This document shows positions 1 through 12,583 of a DNA stretch of 64,000 nt, piece after piece. The translations under genes and the position numbers were made by a program. The DNA is from Desmodesmus armatus. Its lineage: Eukaryota; Chlorophyta; Chlorophyceae; Sphaeropleales; Scenedesmaceae. The stretch is from assembly GCA_007449985.2 (NCBI GenBank), contig VIIQ02000082.1:310001-374000 (forward strand), given 5' to 3'. The stretch's first letter is position 1. Each line of letters opens with the position of its first letter. Under the pieces are notes generated by a model that saw only the letters and a list, made by a program, of their open reading frames with translations, did no database searches and was not told the origin of the DNA.

Positions 1-191
1 AAATTCGCTGATAATTGCGGGCAAGGAAGGGACTTGCGGAGCACGTAGCAGTCTCAGCATGCGCGCAACATGCACACCACCGCCAGCCGTACCGTGTGGT
101 TACTCGCAGACCTCTCACTCACTCACCCACCCCTTGTTGACTGTGATACTTGCTGTCACACTTGCTGACACAATTGCTGTCACAATTGCAG

Positions 192-706
192 GCATATGGC
201 AAGACCACCTACCTCATCACTAGCCTGCAGCTGGTGCCGCGAGGCACTGAGGGGGCAGTCAGCTTGGAGGGAACCATGGCGGGCCTTGGGGCGGCAGCAC
301 TTTATGCAGCAGTGGCACTGGCTTTGGGGCAGGTGGGTGTTAGGAGAAGAGGGGTGCGCTGATTTCTTTTGTTGCGTTTGGGCAGTCAAACTTGTTAGGT
401 TGCTTTTTGCAAACCACTGATTGTCTTTGCATATGCCACTTGACGCAAGCAGAACGTTACGAAGTTGCAGGGAGCCGTTGCCTCTGACACTGCCTCACGT
501 GTGTTGACCCATGTGTGCTGCTGCTGCAGGCTACTCCCGCTGACGTGGCAATCATCACAGCTGCAGCTTTTGTTGCCAATGTTTTTGAGAGCTACATAGG
601 GGCCGCACTTCAGGGTGAAGTTGAGTGGCTCAACAATGACATCGTGAACGTCATACAGATATCTGTGGCTGCTGCGCTCGCTGTTACTGGCAAGTACTAC
701 TTGTGA
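192..706 (+). CDS. VTE6: Phytyl-phosphate kinase-like (VTE6/DUF92 family), 3' part
   Basis: Two exons, 192-332 and 530-706, joined in phase 0 (CAG|GTGGGT donor, CTGCAG acceptor), give the last 105 residues; earlier exons lie left of the window. The first exon reads GKTTYLITSLQLVPRGTEG-AVSLEGT and the second holds AAFVANVFESYIGAALQ, both characteristic of the DUF92/TMEM19 family, which includes plastid VTE6. VTE6 phosphorylates phytyl phosphate to the diphosphate used in tocopherol and phylloquinone synthesis. The piece has two hydrophobic, Ala-rich stretches consistent with its integral membrane nature. The family call is firm; the exact substrate is inferred from the plant homologue. Two TGTAA motifs follow the stop at 707-711 and 726-730. 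The gene converges on the VTT-domain gene. Confidence 0.8.
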
Positions 707-1009
707 TGTAACAGTGTTACTGTGATGTAACAGTGTCACCTGCTGCCCTAGCGGGATACACTTTGGGGAACAAGGCTGCTGCATTTGTCTGTGTTTCAAC
801 CACGCTCAGCGTCCCGTGCTTTCCATTGGAACGTCGGCTTATGGTGTCTCAACAACACCATCACACTGTCACACACCACACACTGCTGCACAGGACACGC
901 ACTATAATGTGGTGCCCCACAAGTCTCAGCCGCAGACACAACTTCAGCTGCCGCATGCCGCTGTCCCATTGTAGTCAGCCCATACCGCTGATTGTAGCTT
1001 TGGTGACTA
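707..1009. other. Convergent 3' UTR region
   Basis: This gap lies between the stop codons of two converging genes. It holds two TGTAA algal polyadenylation motifs (707-711, 726-730) in a short imperfect duplication of TGTGATGTAACAGTGT. I see no coding signal. Confidence 0.6.
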
Positions 1010-3348
1010 TCATTGGATCTGGTCATCATTTATTGCCTTGCCGGCTGCTGTGCTGATCAGCTTGGTGGCCCATATCGTGGCAACAGCACCCACAGCTGCA
1101 ACACAGACGGCAGTGCAGCAATACAGCACAGGCAGCACAGCACACCTTTCAGAAGGAGACAAACTCAGCCAGCTGCCGGCATGCGTCAGTGCTGCAACAC
1201 GCGGAATTATGACACGGCACATGCAAGACTGCCTAAAGCTGCACACACCAGCCTGCAGCAGCTTCATGTATGCAAAGTCCAACACTCCTGCAGCATTGCA
1301 TGCAGGATTGAGGCACTGGTGCAAGACTTGTCAGCCGGACTGTCTATGCAGCCTCCTCAGGGCGCCATGACAAGACACCAAGTCAAGAAGTCTCTACTTC
1401 CCAGCATCCGCCAGCCCCCCCCCCCCCCCCCCCCCCCTGCTCACCATACAGCACCAGCTTCGCGGTGCCGAAGCCGCCATCACCAGCAGTGCCGTCCCCT
1501 GCTGCGTCCGCTGCCACTTTGCCTAACGAGCCCAGGTACACATATGCAAAGGTGCCGGGAAGCATCCCCAGCCACGAGGCCCAGGCATAGTCCAGGAACC
1601 TCACTTGCGTGATACCTAGCGGCAGCGGCAGCATACAGTTACAGCATTCAGTGTGAGACATTGCGACGGTGTCAGTCGTCGGCAAGACAGCATACACATT
1701 ATGGTGCAGCTGCACAAGCAATGCAACCAGTTGTGACTGGCATTGGCTGTTGTAGCTATCAGTGCCTGCTGCTGTGTGGCTGGCAGCCTGGTGCAGGTCT
1801 TGCGTCACCGGCTGTTGTCCAGTGATACTGAACATGGTGGTGCAGGCAGCGCCTGTTGTTTTCTATGTTTCTTCGTCAAAGTATGCAGGCAGCACTTGGC
1901 AAGTGCAGCAAATGACAAGCACTGAGGTGTCCTGGTGTCCCGGCCTTACCCAAGCCATAGTTGAGAAGGCTAAATGGGACCAGTGGGCTCAGCCGCAGCA
2001 GCAACACCAGCTTGGCTCCGTCAGCTGTGATGTTCTTGTACACTCGTTGGAACTTGGGGTTGTCTGCAACAGCAGGCAGCAATTGAGCAGCAGCATAGCC
2101 GCGACTTGAGTCAAGTCCCCTTGCCACGGCATGTCGCCTGGCATGTCGCTTGACTGGCTCAACCCGGCGGGCGCTACCGGCTTTGGGGCGAACATCATGT
2201 AACGGTTAGCAACGTGTCTACGTGTAAGTTGGCCTTATTGAGGAGCTGCAGCTGAGGCCAGTGCCAGACAGCAGAACAACATTGGCACTTGTGAGCAGCA
2301 TCACTACACCCCCTTCCAGAGCAAGGACTGCGTTTGCTGCTGCCATCTCTGCATCAGACAGGTCAAGCACACGTGGCCCTGCTAACTCAAGAACACAAGG
2401 CAACATTGCGTGGTGCACGTTTCTAGGTCTCAACTGCAAGGGCAGCTGCTGTGTCAGCATCCACACTTCACCTGCTACTTTTGATTCCACCAAGGGGCCA
2501 GCCAGGTACCGTGACACTAGAAATGCCAGGCAGGCCCCTGCTGTGGAGGATGCTGACACCACAGCAGTGCCCTTGAGAGGCCCTACAACAGGAGCATGGG
2601 CAGTAGAGTGCAGCACTGCTTGGCGTGTGCAAGCTGCAGCTGCGAGTGCGCCATGTTTGTGGGTATTAGGAAGGCCGGGCGAGGTCCAGTTGGGTTACCA
2701 CATAGGGCCAGGTTGAACTGGCACAACCAGGATGCACACATATGCACATACCCGTCCTGATATGTCGTGAATCTGACAAAGAGATACACTCAGGAAGCTG
2801 CTTTGATTGACAACACCCTGCATTGATGCACTGCATGGCTTAACAAGTCGACACCACCTACCAAACAGGTATCCAGCTGCCAGTGTCAGCACCGAAGCTG
2901 GGAACAGCAGCACAGTGGAAGCTGTGTATGCTGCGCCATAGATCAGCGGCCCCAAGTTGCCTGAAGCGGCTATTAGGCCCTCCAGATCGTGAACCTTGTC
3001 CTTCAAGCCCCCTAATCCACCTGACGTCACCAAGATGGCACCAGCTGCTGCTACAAGCCCACCCAACAGCAGCAGGCGACTTGTACCGCCACCCTGGCTG
3101 CTGTCAGAGGTATTGTTACTGCTGCTGCTGGCGTCCTGCTGTGGGGGACTGGCTGAGCGCTGCTCCGTGTCTGTTTGCTTTGCATGGGGTGTGTGCTGAC
3201 CTGTCCTGCACGGCCAGGCTGGCGACAGCCAATGCTGTGGGCTGCATAGTGGCGATCTGCTTGTATAGTTGCGTTGTGTTGCTTTACAGCGAGGTGTGTG
3301 GGCCAGCTTGAGGCTGTTGCAGGATGGTTGAATGCGCAGCTGCTGCAT
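1010..3348 (-). CDS. VTT-domain membrane protein (TVP38/TMEM64/DedA family)
   Basis: Five exons: 3348-2862, 2582-2472, 2063-1950, 1615-1445 and 1095-1010. All junctions keep frame, giving about 322 residues. Order of segments: an Arg/Ser-rich, acid-poor N-terminus of about 65 residues that looks like an organelle transit peptide; TM1 (RLLLLGGLVAAAGAILV); the VTT core with FPASVLTLAAGYLFG, then LVSRYLAGPLVESKVADNPKF, LVLLLRLSPLVPFSLLNYGLG and YAWASWLGMLPGTFAYVYLG; and a last TM, VGAVATIWATKLI. These are the family landmarks (GYLFG and LRLSP-x(6)-NYGLG). Relatives act in membrane and lipid homeostasis, some as scramblases; the plastid location is inferred. I chose the ATG at 3348; an in-frame ATG at 3507 also exists but would overlap the neighbouring gene's start. 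The third-intron transcript has a run of 23 G near its donor. Confidence 0.85.
1415..1437. repeat. 23-bp poly-C homopolymer
   Basis: An uninterrupted run of 23 C on the plus strand. In the VTT-domain transcript it reads as poly-G starting about 7 nt downstream of the 5' splice site of the last intron (donor at 1444). Confidence 0.9.
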
Positions 3349-3505
3349 TGTATGGTGTGGGAATTGAAGTGTGGTGTGCCAGTTCTGGTGCGTGACCCTC
3401 TTATGCCAACCCGATGGTTTCTTTTTCGCACTCAAACAACCCAAACCATCAGCATTGTGTGCTGCACAACGGCTCACGTGTCCACCGGCCCAGCCACGAT
3501 GATCC
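3349..3505. promoter_or_regulatory. Divergent promoter between VTT and IQ genes
   Basis: Only 157 bases separate the chosen start codons of two head-to-head genes, so the two transcripts must start within or across this stretch. I see no TATA box. The extent is inferred from the start choices. Confidence 0.4.
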
Positions 3506-6500
3506 ATGAAAATGACACTTCATGAACGAGAGGCCTTCATGAAAGTTGCAACTCTGCCTACCTTCCCTCCAAGTAACTTGACTTTTAACGTTGACCTTTG
3601 GGCCGGATTGGACGCCTTTGGCACAGTCTTCAAACTTGACCAGCAGTCAGGCGCACTCAGGCCAGATATGGAGAGAGATGGACAGAGAGAGATGGCTGCC
3701 ATCACAATCCAGGTGCGTGGGTGTAAGCACGTGTGCATATGTCTGGCACATGTGTGCATGGACAGCACCAGCTACTGTCTGTCTGTTCTGGGCTGCTCAT
3801 GCTGCTATTCGTGAACGACCCGGTTGCAGGCACACTTCAGAGCCTTTCTTGCCAGGCGTGATTTCAGGAAGCAGCAAGTTGCAGCCAGTAAAATACAGGA
3901 CCATGTCGGGCGGTTCTTGTCTAGGCGTCAGGTGCGACGCAGCGTGTACTTCCTGACACATACACACCCACAGACAACACAGCACCAGCAGCTGCATCAA
4001 TCTATGAAGCATCAAGCCAGCACCACACATTCAAATTCAAAACACATGGCACCTGCTCTCTTGTCTGAAGGCGCACACTGTTGCTCACAGGCTGCGAGAG
4101 ATGACGAGCAGCAGAAACGTGCAGCCAGGTTCAAACCTGTCATGGCCAGGCACCAAGAGCGGATCCAGGTATTGTGTCTTCTGCAATTTCAGCTCACATG
4201 CCTGTCATGCCCACCCATCACACCAGCATGCTAACGCAACCAGCAAGCCATGTCTTGCACTGTAGCAGCTATGCCGCAACTGCTTCAAATACCACAATAA
4301 AGCTGCAGTCAGCGCAGGAAGGTAGCCCTCTGTGCAAAGCACACCCTTCCACATGTTGATCAAGCTGTGCCCTGCCCCTTGCAGTCCCTGGAGCATGAGA
4401 AGCGGCTGATCCAAGGGATGCCCCTAGAGGAGCTAGATGCCCTCCAGGCCAGGCGCCATGCAGCAGCCACTAAGATACAAGCATGCTGGAGGGGTGCACA
4501 GCAGAGGCAGCAGCTGCGGCTCACCATCCCTGCCCTGGTGAGTAGCTGCAATTGCTGTGCTCGTTTGTACTGTCTGTGGGTACTGCCGAAGTCGAACCTG
4601 ACAGTGGCCGGCCAGGCATGCTGGCTGCACAGATGGTGCCAGCAAGGGGAGCCCAGTGCACTTCTGCTGCTATGCTTGTGCTTGTCAAAGCCAAGTAGCT
4701 GCGCACAACATACCGAATCCTGGATCACATGCTCTCCAGCTATGGATGACGCACCAACATCAGCAGCACATACCATTGCATGCATGTACACATCGTGCAG
4801 CTGCACCCGTTGCTGCAAGTCACTCACACCAGCCTGGTGGCATGTTTGCTGCAGGGCCTCCGCCCTATCACATGCAGCTCACCTATACTCCCAGATGACC
4901 CCTCAGGTCTCATTCCCGCCAGCAGCAGCTGCTGGCAGCTGCGCTCAGCTCAGCACGCCCCACACGGCACCAACCTGATAAAGACCATGCGCCAGCAGCA
5001 GCTGCAGCAGGAGCGGTCTGCGGCCTCCTTGCAAGGCCCAGCAGGGGAGCAAGCAGCTGGAGGAGGGGCTGGGCTGGCCAGCAGCTGCAGCAGGTGGGTG
5101 CCCTAAGTGGCTCTGTCCACCCTGAGGGAGCAAGACTCTCACACACATGCACTCTCTCGCTTGGGCGTTTTTCTCTTTGATATCCCTTGATAGCAGTGAA
5201 TAGCTGGCGTAAGCAAAAAGGGCTTCATGGCTACATGCGTTCAATCGGGTTTGACTGCACCCTGTACACTGCAGGTGGGCGCTCATGCCATGTGCTGAGG
5301 AGAGCAGCTGGCTGTCAGCAGAGGGCAGCAAGGTGTCACTGGCAGCAGGTGCCGGCGGTTTGGACCAGGAGCGCAGCGGCTATGGGCAGCGCAGGGCAGC
5401 TATACCAGCTGCCAACAGAGCTTTGCTGGACAGGCAGGTGAGCTGTCAGGCCAGCTTTTGCAGGGGCACAGTGCCTTGATGCGTCAAGTGGCTGCAACTG
5501 CTGGAAGTTGGGTGCCGCTGGAGTGGCGCTGGCGGCAGGCCACACAGCCTGCATCAGCATGCTCATGACAGTTGTATCTCTGCTCTCCTTGTGGCTGCCC
5601 GTCCTGCTTGCAACGTTGATCAGATGGCATCAAACACGTATGCTTGATCATCTCATACGCATGCTTGAGCATACATGAATATCAGTACCTGTGTGCTGAT
5701 GCTGCTGCCGCATGTGCACAGGTGAAGGTCCGTGTGGAGGCTGTGAGTGCAGACCCCAGCACGCTGCGTGCTATCAGGGACAGGCAGCAGCAGACTGACC
5801 AGCGCATGCACAAGCTGCTGCAAGAACACGGCTTTACGGAGGGCAAGCGCCTGCAGGCAGTCAGGCGGCGGCAGCGGCTGCTACAGAAGGCGGTGAGCAC
5901 CTCCCATTGATTGCGTCCTACGCATGCGGCACAGTATGCTGTGTGTGGACCATGGACTGGAGTTGCATTGGAAGGAGCACACCATGGATGGGTGTGTGTT
6001 GCAGCTGCAGAGTTGCTGCGTAGGAGTTGCGGTGCCTTTGAATTTTGCAGCAATTTGCAGCAACAACGCAGTGGCCAAGGTCAGCAGCTGTGGGTGCAAG
6101 CAACAATGTTCTTCAAGGGTTGGAGGATGAAGTGCGTGAAGGGTTGCCTGCGCCAGAAAGACACAGCTGCTGATGTGAATCGGTAATGACGGAGGCTTGT
6201 AATTTTGCTGTTATGCAGGACATGCTACATGGTCAACTCAAGCACCTGCCCCAGCTGGATGCGCTGTCAGAGAGCGCCTGGCCAGCACAGTACAGCCTGC
6301 CACGCCCTGGCAGCATGCGGTCTGAGAGGGCACAGCAGGCTCATGCGATGTCCATGGGCGAAGCGCGTGTGCACAGCAAGTGGTGGGCACCACTGAGGCA
6401 GCTGAACCACATGTATGGCGCATGGGCAACGCATGCTGTTGTGGACAGCCGGGGCGTTAGGGCAGATGATGGAGCTGGCTTCCTGAGGCTGCAGCGGGAA

Positions 6501-6572
6501 TGGCAGCAGGAGGAGGCTGCCTGGCGCAGTGGTTGGGAGCACATACAGGAGCAAGAGCAGCTGAGGGTGTAG
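3506..6572 (+). CDS. IQ-motif (calmodulin-binding) protein
   Basis: Eight exons: 3506-3712, 3830-3931, 4091-4168, 4385-4537, 4855-5093, 5275-5437, 5722-5892 and 6219-6572. Every junction keeps frame, giving about 488 residues. IQ motifs occur at the exon 1/2 joint (AAITIQ then AHFRAFLARRDF), later in exon 2 (AASKIQDHVGRFLSRRQ) and in exon 4 (AATKIQACWRGAQQRQQL), with the typical IQxxxRGxxxR spacing. The rest is charged and probably helical (QQKRAARFKPVMARHQERIQ), ending in a Trp-rich tail (HSKWWAPLRQLNHMYGAW, EEAAWRSGWEHIQEQEQL). IQ motifs bind calmodulin or related EF-hand light chains. In algae many such proteins belong to the flagellum, but nothing here proves that. TGTAA at 6711-6715 is a likely poly(A) signal. 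I do not recognise a named orthologue. Confidence 0.8.
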
Positions 6573-6710
6573 CAGGCAACTGCCTCTTCCACAGCACTAG
6601 TGTTGAGAGGAAACCCTGGACAGTAAAATCGGGTGCTGCCACACTCATTGTTGGTATCGATGTGGTGCTCAATCATGTATCAGCAACGGCATCAAGCCTG
6701 AAGGCCAGTC

Positions 6711-6715
6711 TGTAA
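6711..6715 (+). terminator. TGTAA poly(A) signal, IQ gene
   Basis: TGTAA, the green-algal polyadenylation motif, lies about 140 bases after the IQ-protein stop and before the next start codon. Confidence 0.5.
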
Positions 6716-6947
6716 GCTGCAAACCGTTTGACAAGGCCACGTCACCTGACAATCCACGTATCAGGGACATCGATATCTGTCACCCTCCCCCATCAGTGCC
6801 TCAATACGCATCGGAAAGCACAATCTACAAACACTTACGCCAGTTCTACAAGGCTACACGAACAGATTGCGATCAGTGTCGGAACTTGGTCTTCCGAAAC
6901 ACCCAACGCAAGTCGCCAGGTCAGCTCAGCAGACATATCCATACGCG

Positions 6948-9860
6948 ATGGAGGTTCTAAGGCCTGGTGCACACGAGGAAGTTGGCCCACTGAAGCAGCA
7001 GAAGCAGCCTGAGCAGGTGGAGCCAGAAGCTGCTGCTCCTGCGGGAGTGGAGGAGGCAGACGAACTAGAGGAGCTTTTGCCAGAGCACCCACCGGTGCGT
7101 CTGGCTGCCAACCGCATTACGGGACTTCCTTATTGGCTGCTGGTGCAGATTATGAGCTGGTCACACAGGCCAACCTGTGCTGCCACCATGACATCCATCC
7201 ATCCATGCACTAGCTTGCGATCGCAAGCTGCAGGGTGTATGCTTTCTGCTGGGCTGTGCCTCATCATACTGCAACTTGGTGGTGCTGTTTGCAGTGTGAT
7301 GAGGACGTGACCAGCATCATGTTTATCATACCCAACGACCACGACAGGATCAAGGGCCTGTACAGAAGGTGGGTTGTGTGCGACCTGCCTGAAGTGGCCA
7401 GCAAAGTGTGCGAGATGCAAACATTTGGTAGATCCCCCTTTTGCGCTGGCACACCACAAGGTGGTCTTTTCAGGCCTTACAAGCTGCCAGACATTGAGCA
7501 ATCACGCCCTGCATTTGTTGCAAGCAACTCCCCACCATGCTGGCACAAGGAGTTCACACAACCACACCCCCAATGCACTGTCATGCAGGTACAAGGACCC
7601 CACAGATTCTCCCCGCCAGGTACGGCACACTGGCTGTGCAATTCACATAGACCGCCTTGAAAGGCACATGGTCAAAGGCTTCACTGACATGTATTTCAGC
7701 ACTGTGCACAGATCTGTCTGACTGGCGTGAGGTGTAGTCATCAAAAAACAACCTTACATACAGACGACCTACACCTGGACCGTGCATGTACAAGCAACCT
7801 GGCACATGTCCGACTCAAGTATCTGCACCGCTGCAGTTTCTTGCATTTTGAATGATCATAGCTTATCGAGTGTGTCTGTTATGTCGGCAAAGTTCCAAGT
7901 GCATCAACAATGACACGTGCGTCAACAATGACTGAACCCGTATCCTTGCTGCTGTGCTGGTTTGCTGCTGCTGCAGAGGCAGATGCTGGCCTGGCAGCTG
8001 CTGCGTGAACTGACGGTGCACATCCTGGCAGAGGAGTCTGTGGTGTACCCAGTGGTGGCAGAGCAGGTAGGTGCTTGAGCTTACGTCACACATACAACCT
8101 GCAGCCTCCTGCAGCTTATCAGGCTGCAGTCACATGCACTGCGCATGCATAAGCTAGCCTCCAAAAGCTTGTCACCGGCCTACACATCGAAGGATGTGTG
8201 CCACCAACGGCAAAGCACCAAGGGGGCAGTGTATGCAAAGGGGTCTGCATAGTTGGCCAAGAGGCAGTTTGTCTTGCAGCGGCAGCAATAGCTTTTGCCC
8301 AGGTTGTCACAAGCTGCAATCAGGTAAGCAGCTGGCGCTATTGCAGTGTGCACTGTTGTGTTAACACTTGGCGATGTGCTGTCATGCGTGTGTCCTGTCA
8401 GATTGAGGAGCACATGCGTGACCACGCCTGTGATGAGCACGAGAGCCTGAAGCTGTTCAGCAGTGACCTGGAGGGAATGAAGCTGGAGGATGAGGGATAC
8501 GAGGACAAGCTGCACCAGCTCATGGAGGTGGGTCAGGTTTGGGATTGCATGGAAATTCACAGTTCAAATGTACAGCTACAGAAAGTTTGGTCAGCAAAGT
8601 GAGCAGCAACCCACAAGGAAGCCAGAGGCTTATGGGGGGGAACAACCTCTTGCTCCCTTGGGGGGGGGGGGGTGACACAACACGCGTACTACCGGGTGGG
8701 TTTGAGAAGATGCGCTGGTTGCGGAGGGCAGGCGATGACTAGCCCTCGTTAGTTGGCATGGCGCAACAAGGAGGCGCAGCAGATGAAATGGTGGGAGTTG
8801 GGCGGTTGCGGGTTGGCAGTATGTAGTAGCGTCACGACCGCTGACTGACATATGCGTCACTGTCTTGACTGACTGTGTTGCAGACCTTCCTGGAACACAT
8901 CCATGAGGAGGAGCACAGGATGATGCCTGCACTCAGGTACACACCAACTTGGTTAGCTGGCACCAGGCCTCTTGCCGCTGACTCCACAAGTGGATAGCTA
9001 GCACAAACGTCTGGTTGTGTACACTACTAGCAGTAGAGGGTATGTTAGCTGTCATTGGTGGACATTGTGTGGTGTGCGCTGCTGCTGGCCCCTGATGGCG
9101 TATCAGCTGATGGCGTACCAGCTGATGGCGTACCAGCTGGTGGGAGTGCGCCCCCTGGCAAACCAACAAGATGCATGCGATTCAGACCAAGGCAACTCCT
9201 GCGAGATGCACAATAGTGAAAAGCAATATTGACGCCGGTTTGCAACATCAGGGCATACACCTGAGCTCTGTGTGTCTCCGTGTCCTGCAGGGAGGTGTTG
9301 GATGATGCACAACTGAGGGAGATGGGCAAGCGCTTCAACGAGACCAAGCAGCATGTGCCCACAAGGTGAGCACACCCTACGCAACCCACTGTTGGCCTTT
9401 CTTTCTGATCGGCATTGTTTCACCATCACCCTAAATGCTAAGGATCACCCTATTGGCCAGCACGATAAAGTGTGTTTGTACAGGATATTGGATTGGGGAA
9501 GCAGTAGCAGGGGGCATCTCCTCACCATCCTCACCATTATGCCATCAGCAGTCTCGGCAGTAACAGCAGCATAAGGAATATGGTGCTCACACATACACCC
9601 ACTGTTGGCGCCACCATGCATGGTGTCCAGTCTCCTACTGCAAAGGGTGGGACTTGAACACACACACGTTTGATAAACAATGCAGCCTAATTGCATAGCG
9701 TCTGCCATGCATGGTGTCCTGGCCCCCTTTATTCAGGCCCCACTTTGGTGACCCAAAGCACCCTGGCCACCTGGACGATGCTGTGGTGCTGCTTGATGCT
9801 GCCAGGGATGCAGCACTCTTTGAGGGGACACCACCAGCACTGGGAAGCCCATCCACAGAG
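6948..9860 (+). CDS. Hemerythrin/HHE-domain protein
   Basis: Eight exons: 6948-7094, 7295-7368, 7589-7619, 7977-8066, 8402-8527, 8884-8936, 9291-9365 and 9737-9860. All are in frame, giving about 240 residues up to the last clear donor. A short acidic leader is followed by a hemerythrin four-helix core. Candidate ligands of the di-iron site are His65 (NDHDRIKGLYRRY), His99 and Glu103 (VHILAEESVVYP), His118/122/127 (EEHMRDHACDEH) and His161 with nearby acids (FLEHIHEEEHRMMP). Hemerythrin domains bind oxygen, iron or nitric oxide, so a sensing or storage role is inferred. The 3' end is unresolved. After the donor at 9861 a strong acceptor at about 10080 would add Asn and a stop, while a second acceptor near 10155 opens a poorly coding exon. 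Same strand as the IQ gene, 375 bases downstream. Confidence 0.82.
9092..9136 (+). repeat. 15-bp tandem repeat, 3 copies
   Basis: The unit CTGATGGCGTACCAG occurs three times in a row, the first copy with one change. It lies in an intron of the hemerythrin-domain gene. Confidence 0.85.
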
Positions 9861-12583
9861 GTGAGTGCTGGCTTGCATGCTGTTAGAGTTGAGGCAGAAC
9901 GGAGCGCTGGGTAGGCTGTGTGGTGAATGCAGCCAGATTACAATTGTCCTTACTTATGGAGGCATGTGTGGACCCTTGTGTGGCACCCAAATCACTTTTT
10001 TTGTGTTCTGAAAGGTGGGAAGGGGGAGGTTGTTGGATGCCTTCACAACTGTGGTGTCGTTTTCTCCCGCTCTTGTTGCAGAACTAGAGAGAACCAGCCA
10101 ATAACACAATTTGTGAGGGTATCTCACAACTCACCTGCTCTCCTTCCTTTCAGAACCTGGCGCTGGGTTGCCTGAATTTGCAGTTGAGACAGCACTGTTG
10201 CCATTCATCAGGGTCACGCAGCACTATGCATACACCACCAATTCTGACAGCATGTACACATGCACTGCCTTTGACGCTGGTTTACTTGTGCCTGCCCTGC
10301 GCCTCCAGGTACTGAGGGGGCGTACTATCGGCTAGGGACCAGCCTGAGCGATTGGCTCCGGAGTGTCAGCGGGTTGGTGTGATGCTGCTCGAGCAGTGGC
10401 GAGGTGACGGGCAGTTGTCGGGGCTGATTCGCCGCAACTTGGCGGCAGCAGCAACAGCAAGCATGCACAGAGTACAAGATCCGGTTGTGTGTAGCTGCTG
10501 TTGTCAGCATCTTCTTTCAAGTCTGGGCCGTGTCTTGTGCAGCAGCAGCCTGCACGCTGTCTCAAGTGGGGTGGCTATGTTGGGGTTGTGTGTGAAGGCC
10601 AGAGCCGCTTGACACTGGATTGCTAAGCACAAGTTGTGGGTGTTCGTGCTGATGTTGGAGTGTGGTTGTTGTTGGTGTGTAAGGCAGGGCGCTGGGCGTG
10701 ATGTGCTGCTTGTGTATATCAACATGCCGGATTGGAAGAGGGAATGATGATGTGGAGGGTAGTTGTCTGCCGGGCTGCCGTTGTTTGGCAAGGAAAGCTA
10801 CAGGGTGTTGCAAATTCAGGGCAGCACAGAGTGTATGTTCGGGAGCGGTGGGATGGAGGCTGAAAGCGGTGCCCACTTTTTTGTTGAATGCATTGCCTGC
10901 GGCGGTTCAGCTGTGGGCGCCTTGATTGCGCTGTGTGTTTTGTTGGCTGTGAACCGCTCTGGGCATTTCAGCTTGACAGCATATGGCAATGGTATGTCAC
11001 CACTGAGAGGGCATCGTCAGGGGGGTGATCAAAGGCAGCAAGCATGTGAAACAGTGCAGGCATGTGGGGTCGAATCCCGTGCTGTTTTGTTGGGACACTG
11101 GGCACCTTTGGGAGGGAGGTGCATGCTCTTTTGACACAGCTGTTTGGGTTGGCTGTTTTGGCTGAGAGTCGTCTTGGGGGTTCAGGGGGGGGGGGGGTCC
11201 GTGCTGCATGGATGTTGCATCACGGCCCATGATATTGGGGACGATTGGGGAGTGCTCGCGTTGACAAAGTGTGCGGGCAGGACTGTAGCATTGGATGCGC
11301 CGGGTGCGCTTTGAGTGGTGTATGTTGTGGCCGTGTTGGTGGTGACTGGGATTGTGCCAAAGCCAGTTGCTGCCGCAGCACTAGCAGTTGATGCAGCTGC
11401 TTGCTAGGATGACACTGGGAGGGCATGTTGTGGCTCGGCACAGCCATGTGCCCTGTAGGTGTATCTGCTCGTCTCTTCACTCCCTCTTTACGCGCCTCCT
11501 TTGTGCAGGTCTTGTACTATCCATTCATGGTTCGCCTGCAGTCCTGCTACCATTCATCCGCCCACTTTATCCGTGGGGTGGGCCCTCCTTTGTATTTCTT
11601 GCCGCTTCCTGTCTACCTATATTGTCTTATGCTTGCAAGGTGTCAGTGTGCAGTATGTGACAGCCTGATCAGCTCATGAGTTGTGTCCAAATATGCCATG
11701 CGGGGCTGGAGTGTGTGCCATCCAGATGTACGTATAGCCCAAACACTATGGCGGCAGAGTGTGCCAATCTGAGGTGTTGTGGTTGATGTGCAACCTTTGG
11801 CTGCTGGGTTGGTGTAAAGTTGTTCACCAGGTTATATATTTTCGCACCACACATGGAAGGGTCTGCCACGTCACGCATGCGCGTATCAGCTGCTGCACGC
11901 ATGGTATAAATATAGATCAACAGAGCCGCTGCAACATGCAGCAGTAAGACAAAGGGGAGGTGAGCAGCAAGCTCAGCAGGCAGATGCCTGCGCGCATATG
12001 CTGCAGCTGCAGGAACATGAAACCATTGCCAATAGGGGGGAATGTTGAGGAGCCACACATACACACATAAACCTTGCACTGAATGCCGACCTGGCCCTGC
12101 GGGCCGCTTGTGCAGCTGCCGCCGTCATCACAACACGCAATGCTGCCAGATGTGAACGGTCTTGACTCATGAATGACAGGGCGGTGCACACTGCTGACAA
12201 CAACCCAGGCACAAGTTCAATGTCATGAGACCATGCATGCATGCAGCACGGCAGCCCCTACTAGGTGTGTAGTACAGGACAAATAGCCATATCACTGACT
12301 GGGCCAGCACAATGCTGCAGCCCTAACGCATCATAGCAGAAGCCAAACAATGTTCATTTTGCAGTAGTGTTCGTTCAAAATGCAGATGCTGCTGGACGGG
12401 TCACGTGGGCTGTGCACCGGCAGCACCCTCACATCTACTAGCAGACACAAGGTGTCTTGATGTCGGCAGCAAACTCCCACTGCACGGTGATTGCACCAAG
12501 CTGCTCAAATTGGTGAACACCAGCAGGGACTGGCACGGCTGTCGGCGCCCAGCAGCGGCACTACAGCTGCAGATTTAGGCCGG
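9861..12583. other. Long stretch without a firm gene
   Basis: It contains the undetermined 3' end of the hemerythrin-domain gene up to roughly 10.3 kb, then GT-rich, stop-interrupted sequence with a G11 run near 11187. A minus-strand frame around 11.8-12.2 kb has hydrophobic segments but no consistent splice phase. I see no RNA gene or mobile element. Confidence 0.4.

Noticed and set aside
5911..6186. Possible extra exon of the IQ protein (FFKGWRMKCVKGCLRQ)
   Set aside because: Its donor phase would throw the last exon out of frame; exons 7 and 8 join directly in phase 0.
9045..9169. HQLVRHQLIR peptide repeat on the minus strand
   Set aside because: It is the translation of a 15-bp intronic tandem repeat in the hemerythrin-domain gene, not a protein.
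11669..12242. Minus-strand frames with hydrophobic segments (HLPFVLLLHVAAALLIYIYT)
   Set aside because: They look like a membrane protein, but I found no donor/acceptor pair with matching phase and no upstream start exon.
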